Below, piece after piece: positions 23,021 to 25,194 of a stretch of 25,194 bases of DNA. Made by a program: the position numbers and the translations under genes. The first letter of the stretch is position 1. Every line of letters begins with the position of its first letter. A model generated the notes under the pieces. It saw nothing but the letters and a program-made list of their open reading frames with translations. It had not been told where the DNA came from and did not search any database. The DNA comes from JBBQIY01 sp964553035 (GTDB lineage Bacteria > Verrucomicrobiota > Kiritimatiellia > RFP12 > UBA3636). Location of the stretch: positions 1 to 25,194 of the forward strand of contig CAZKJH010000050.1 of assembly GCA_964553035.1 (NCBI GenBank). Reading direction: 5' to 3'.

Positions 23021-24628
23021 ATGAAAACACTTACGTTAAAAGTTATTTTTATGTTGCTAGTGCTGCTGGGGCTATCTCCTGCAACGAGGGTACATGCGAC
23101 ACCTCCGCTTTTGCCGGACTTTATCATTACTTCTTTGTCGATTGCTCCGATGAATGCCGTTGAAGGCATGCCGATAACGGTGACCGCTACCGTGAAGAAT
23201 CAGGGTGACGCGGCAGGTTACGGACGGTATCTCGATGTCTGGGTCAACACGAATAATTATTCGCCGGTTTTCGGGGAAGTTGGCGACTGGTGGATCCGTG
23301 TAGAGTCTCTTGAGCCTGGTGCTTCACGCACGATTGTTTCATCTCCAACATACGTTCGCAGTCCTGGAAGGAACCAACTCTTTGCCTGCATTGAATTTGA
23401 GAATTTAGTTTCAGAAAAAAATAATACGAACAACTGTTTTAGCCTCGGTTTCGAAGCTGAACCGATCGAGAGTCTTCTCGCTCCCGTCTACCGTTTTTGG
23501 TCGCCTGTTTTCGGCGGGCATTTTTACACGATGAACGAAGAGGAGAAGAACAATATCATCGGGGGGCTTTCGGCCTACTGGACGTACGAAGGCGTCGCGT
23601 ATGATGCGTATACACGCCAGCCATCGGGGACGCTGCCGGTTTACCGGTTCTGGTCGCCTGTCTTTGCGGGACATTTTTACACGATGAACGAGGAGGAGAG
23701 GAACAATATCAGTGGAGGTCTTTCGGCTTACTGGACTTACGAAGGTGTTGCGTGGTATGCGTATCCGACACAGGTGGCTGGCACGGTTCCCATTTATCGT
23801 TTTTGGTCTTCCAGGCTTAACCATCACTTTTTCACGGCCAGTGAGGAGGAGAAGAACAATGTCATCGCAAGTCTTTCGGCCTACTGGACATACGAGGGAG
23901 TTGCTTACTACGCCTTCTCCTCGCGCTCCGGTTTAAATTCTGGAGCGATGGATTCTTTGCTCAACGAGCGTGACGAAGCGAGTGCGCAGAACTCGACGGC
24001 TGGCGCTGCGGCAGAGCCCCCCTCCATCACACTGAAATCTGACAAGGCTATTTCAGAGCGTACAACGGGTAATTCTGGTGTAGCAGACGTTCAATGGGTT
24101 ATCCCTTCCGATTATGGCGATCTTGTTTTTCCGCTGTCGTACCCAGGTCATGAAGTGGCGGCGTATGTCTACGATTCGGTCGAGGACTCGTGGCGATGTG
24201 TGCTCGCTGCCACAAACTCGCCAGAAATGGTTGTTCTTAAAAATGCCCAGTCGAACCATCGCTATTTGCTCGAAGTGTTCGTCGGCGATCCGGATGATAG
24301 CACCAAGCACAGTGTTCACAGGAGTTGGTTAGATAGCCAGCTTGATCCTCCAGACGAAATTAATAAAAACGGAGAATCTACTATGGATGTCGATGGCGTT
24401 GGAAGTCCCGTGGTGCGTCTGGTAGCACCCGCTGCTGACAGTCCCTTGACAGTGAAGCTCTACTCCGCATCGCAGGGCGTTGTGCAGACGTTGTCCGGCG
24501 TTTCTGGCGGTGATAGAGTTGAATTGCCGCTTTCCGAGTGGAACCGATGGTACTGGGTCGGGGGGTGGCGAGACTCCGACAATGAGCTGGTGCTCTCGAT
24601 CTGGCTCCGCCATGAAACGGATGAGTGA
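23021..24628 (+). CDS. secreted CARDB-DUF5648 surface protein
   Basis: This 535-residue protein has a signal peptide (to about VHA-27) and a CARDB-like adhesive domain (about 30-150: LPDFIITSLSIAPMNAVEG, TVKNQGDAAGY, VSEKNNTNNC). Three DUF5648 repeats follow, starting at 156, 207 and 258 with an exact 51-residue period (VYRFWSP, HFYTMNEEEK, YWTYEGVAY). It ends with a C-terminal module of about 200 residues shared with the protein at 14369, finishing WYWVGGWRDSDNELVLSIWL. I chose ATG 23021 rather than the upstream in-frame starts because it directly follows GGCAGG with 7-nt spacing and opens onto a proper signal peptide; earlier starts would lie inside the WG gene. The function is unknown; surface binding is the best guess. 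It is probably co-expressed with the WG-repeat gene. Confidence 0.82.
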   Translation: MKTLTLKVIFMLLVLLGLSPATRVHATPPLLPDFIITSLSIAPMNAVEGMPITVTATVKNQGDAAGYGRYLDVWVNTNNYSPVFGEVGDWWIRVESLEPGASRTIVSSPTYVRSPGRNQLFACIEFENLVSEKNNTNNCFSLGFEAEPIESLLAPVYRFWSPVFGGHFYTMNEEEKNNIIGGLSAYWTYEGVAYDAYTRQPSGTLPVYRFWSPVFAGHFYTMNEEERNNISGGLSAYWTYEGVAWYAYPTQVAGTVPIYRFWSSRLNHHFFTASEEEKNNVIASLSAYWTYEGVAYYAFSSRSGLNSGAMDSLLNERDEASAQNSTAGAAAEPPSITLKSDKAISERTTGNSGVADVQWVIPSDYGDLVFPLSYPGHEVAAYVYDSVEDSWRCVLAATNSPEMVVLKNAQSNHRYLLEVFVGDPDDSTKHSVHRSWLDSQLDPPDEINKNGESTMDVDGVGSPVVRLVAPAADSPLTVKLYSASQGVVQTLSGVSGGDRVELPLSEWNRWYWVGGWRDSDNELVLSIWLRHETDE

Positions 24629-24683
24629 GGTTAGGGGTAATCGGTTAGCGACAGGGGTGTCGGCATTGATGTGTGGCTCAGCG

Positions 24684-24719
24684 AGCCGAAGAGGAAGCCG
24701 TTTGAGGGATGCTTCGGCT
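24684..24719 (+). repeat. 8-bp stem-loop downstream of the CARDB-DUF5648 gene
   Basis: AGCCGAAG (24684-24691) and CTTCGGCT (24712-24719) are perfect complements around 20 nt. It could stabilise the 3' end of the transcript. There is no T-run, so a terminator call would be weak. Confidence 0.4.
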
Positions 24720-24890
24720 TGAGAACGTGCGTGTTCTGGGGCGTTGCGCGGCTTTTGCCTCAGCGGTGCGCCTGTAGCGGCGCCTCTACACCCCGTTTGA
24801 ATGGCGCATCCCTTTGCCCGTATCGCGCTTCCGTGTTTTGCGTGTGTTTTTTCTTTGTCGATTCCTTTCCTGGCCTTCTCCTCTCCTGCA

Positions 24891-24926
24891 CGACAAAGCT
24901 TGCGACAAAGCTCGCGACAAAGTTTG
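24891..24926 (-). repeat. 12-mer array (three exact units)
   Basis: The plus strand reads CGACAAAGCTTG, CGACAAAGCTCG and CGACAAAGTTTG in perfect 12-bp phase. The complement is the CRAACTTTGTCG unit seen at 1628, 3075 and 6496. The array ends exactly where the fold-back at 24927 begins. Confidence 0.85.
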
Positions 24927-25090
24927 AACCTAAAAGCGTAGGTTGACAACTTCGCGCATTGCAATCGCCTCAGCGGCAACACGTTGCAAGAAGAGTGTTC
25001 AACTGCGCGACAGTTGAACACAACAGCGGTATCCTGTTACCACTGAGGCGATTGCTCGAATTGAGGTAAGTCAACCTACGCTTTTAGGTT
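24927..25090. repeat. 164-bp nested fold-back element
   Basis: Three nested perfect inverted repeats share one centre: outer arms of 21 bp (24927-24947 with 25070-25090), middle arms GCAATCGCCTCAG (24961-24973 with 25043-25055), and an inner hairpin GTGTTCAACTG-CGCGA-CAGTTGAACAC (24995-25021). The outer arm itself contains AACCTA...TAGGTT, so cruciform tips are possible. There is no coding capacity and no clear target duplication. It may be a non-autonomous mobile element or a structured RNA. Confidence 0.75.
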
Positions 25091-25194
25091 GAAGGCAAAT
25101 TCCATACTCTCCCCTTGGCTTGCTTCAGCTCACGGCTGGCCTGGGGAGGCGCAGCAAGCCCGGAAACCAATGTAGCCGGACCGGCCGCCCGGGG

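Larger units (their letters stand above)
24629..25194. other. non-coding right end, rich in fold-back repeats
   Basis: No gene was recognised over 566 bp; frames present have no family resemblance and no start signals. The stretch contains an 8-bp inverted repeat (24684-24719), a TTTGTCGATTC fragment of the 12-mer repeat family (near 24853), a 12-mer array on the minus strand (24891-24926), a 164-bp nested fold-back (24927-25090) and an 8-bp inverted repeat near the end (GGCTTGCT 25117-25124 with AGCAAGCC 25153-25160). Confidence 0.65.

Noticed and set aside
24671..24946. 91-codon frame near the right end
   Set aside because: It runs into the 12-mer repeat array and the fold-back arm, and has no domain or ribosome-binding site.
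24927..25090. Integron attC site
   Set aside because: The fold-back shape is suggestive, but neither end gives the required GTTRRRY or RYYYAAC core, and there is no integrase gene in the window.

Overview
The window looks like chromosomal DNA of a member of the PVC superphylum, most plausibly Kiritimatiellota, Verrucomicrobiota or Lentisphaerota. The reasons are the DUF4838 proteins, an autotransporter-type beta-strand passenger, large modular secreted proteins (InlB-like, DUF5648, WG, CARDB and thrombospondin-3-like repeats) and long repeat-rich spacers. This placement is inference from family content; there is no rRNA or other marker gene. No tRNA, rRNA, CRISPR array, transposase, recombinase or phage gene was seen.

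Layout. (1) 187-1461: an ArsB/NhaD/SLC13-type membrane transporter. (2) 1462-3317: a repeat mosaic with two remnants of DUF4838 gene starts (1745 and 2833) around an acetamidase/formamidase gene (1872-2756), which is bracketed by a 27-bp near-identical direct repeat. (3) 3318-6479: a secreted DUF4838 protein ending in a parallel beta-helix. (4) 6480-7469: a 990-bp spacer between convergent genes, with four inverted repeats of identical geometry (9-bp arms, 8-bp gap), the best being 12-8-12. (5) 7470-8243 (minus): an MtfA-type zinc peptidase. (6) 8652-10586: a two-domain alpha/beta-hydrolase of the acetyl-xylan-esterase type. (7) 10699-13959: a second DUF4838 protein with a beta-strand-repeat tail. 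(8) 13960-14368: a 154-bp MITE-like fold-back element with a clean 8-bp target duplication. (9) 14369-18442: a 1000-aa modular surface protein followed 6 nt later by mutY. (10) 18545-24628: a calcium-repeat/SGNH-esterase fusion, a WG-repeat protein and a CARDB-DUF5648 protein, the last two tightly linked. (11) 24629-25194: a non-coding end with a 12-mer tandem array abutting a 164-bp nested fold-back.

How the genes may work together. The esterase, the two DUF4838 proteins (a family with a glycosidase-like arrangement) and the SGNH esterase suggest extracellular breakdown of an acylated polysaccharide; this is inference. The 14369 and 23021 proteins share a DUF5648 triplet with an exact 51-residue period and a roughly 200-residue C-terminal module, so they are paralogs with exchanged N-terminal modules. 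The two DUF4838 proteins show the reverse pattern: a shared N-terminal two-thirds and different tails.

The most unusual theme is a set of short tandem repeats (heptamer families GTYGCKA and YACGAAT, a 12-mer CRAACTTTGTCG, and the palindrome CCCCGACA-ATCC-TGTCGGGG) that recur in spacers in a similar order. They run into gene 3' ends: both intact DUF4838 genes, and one remnant, enter the heptamer in the same frame (Arg-Ser-Arg), and in the two intact genes the repeat supplies the stop codon.
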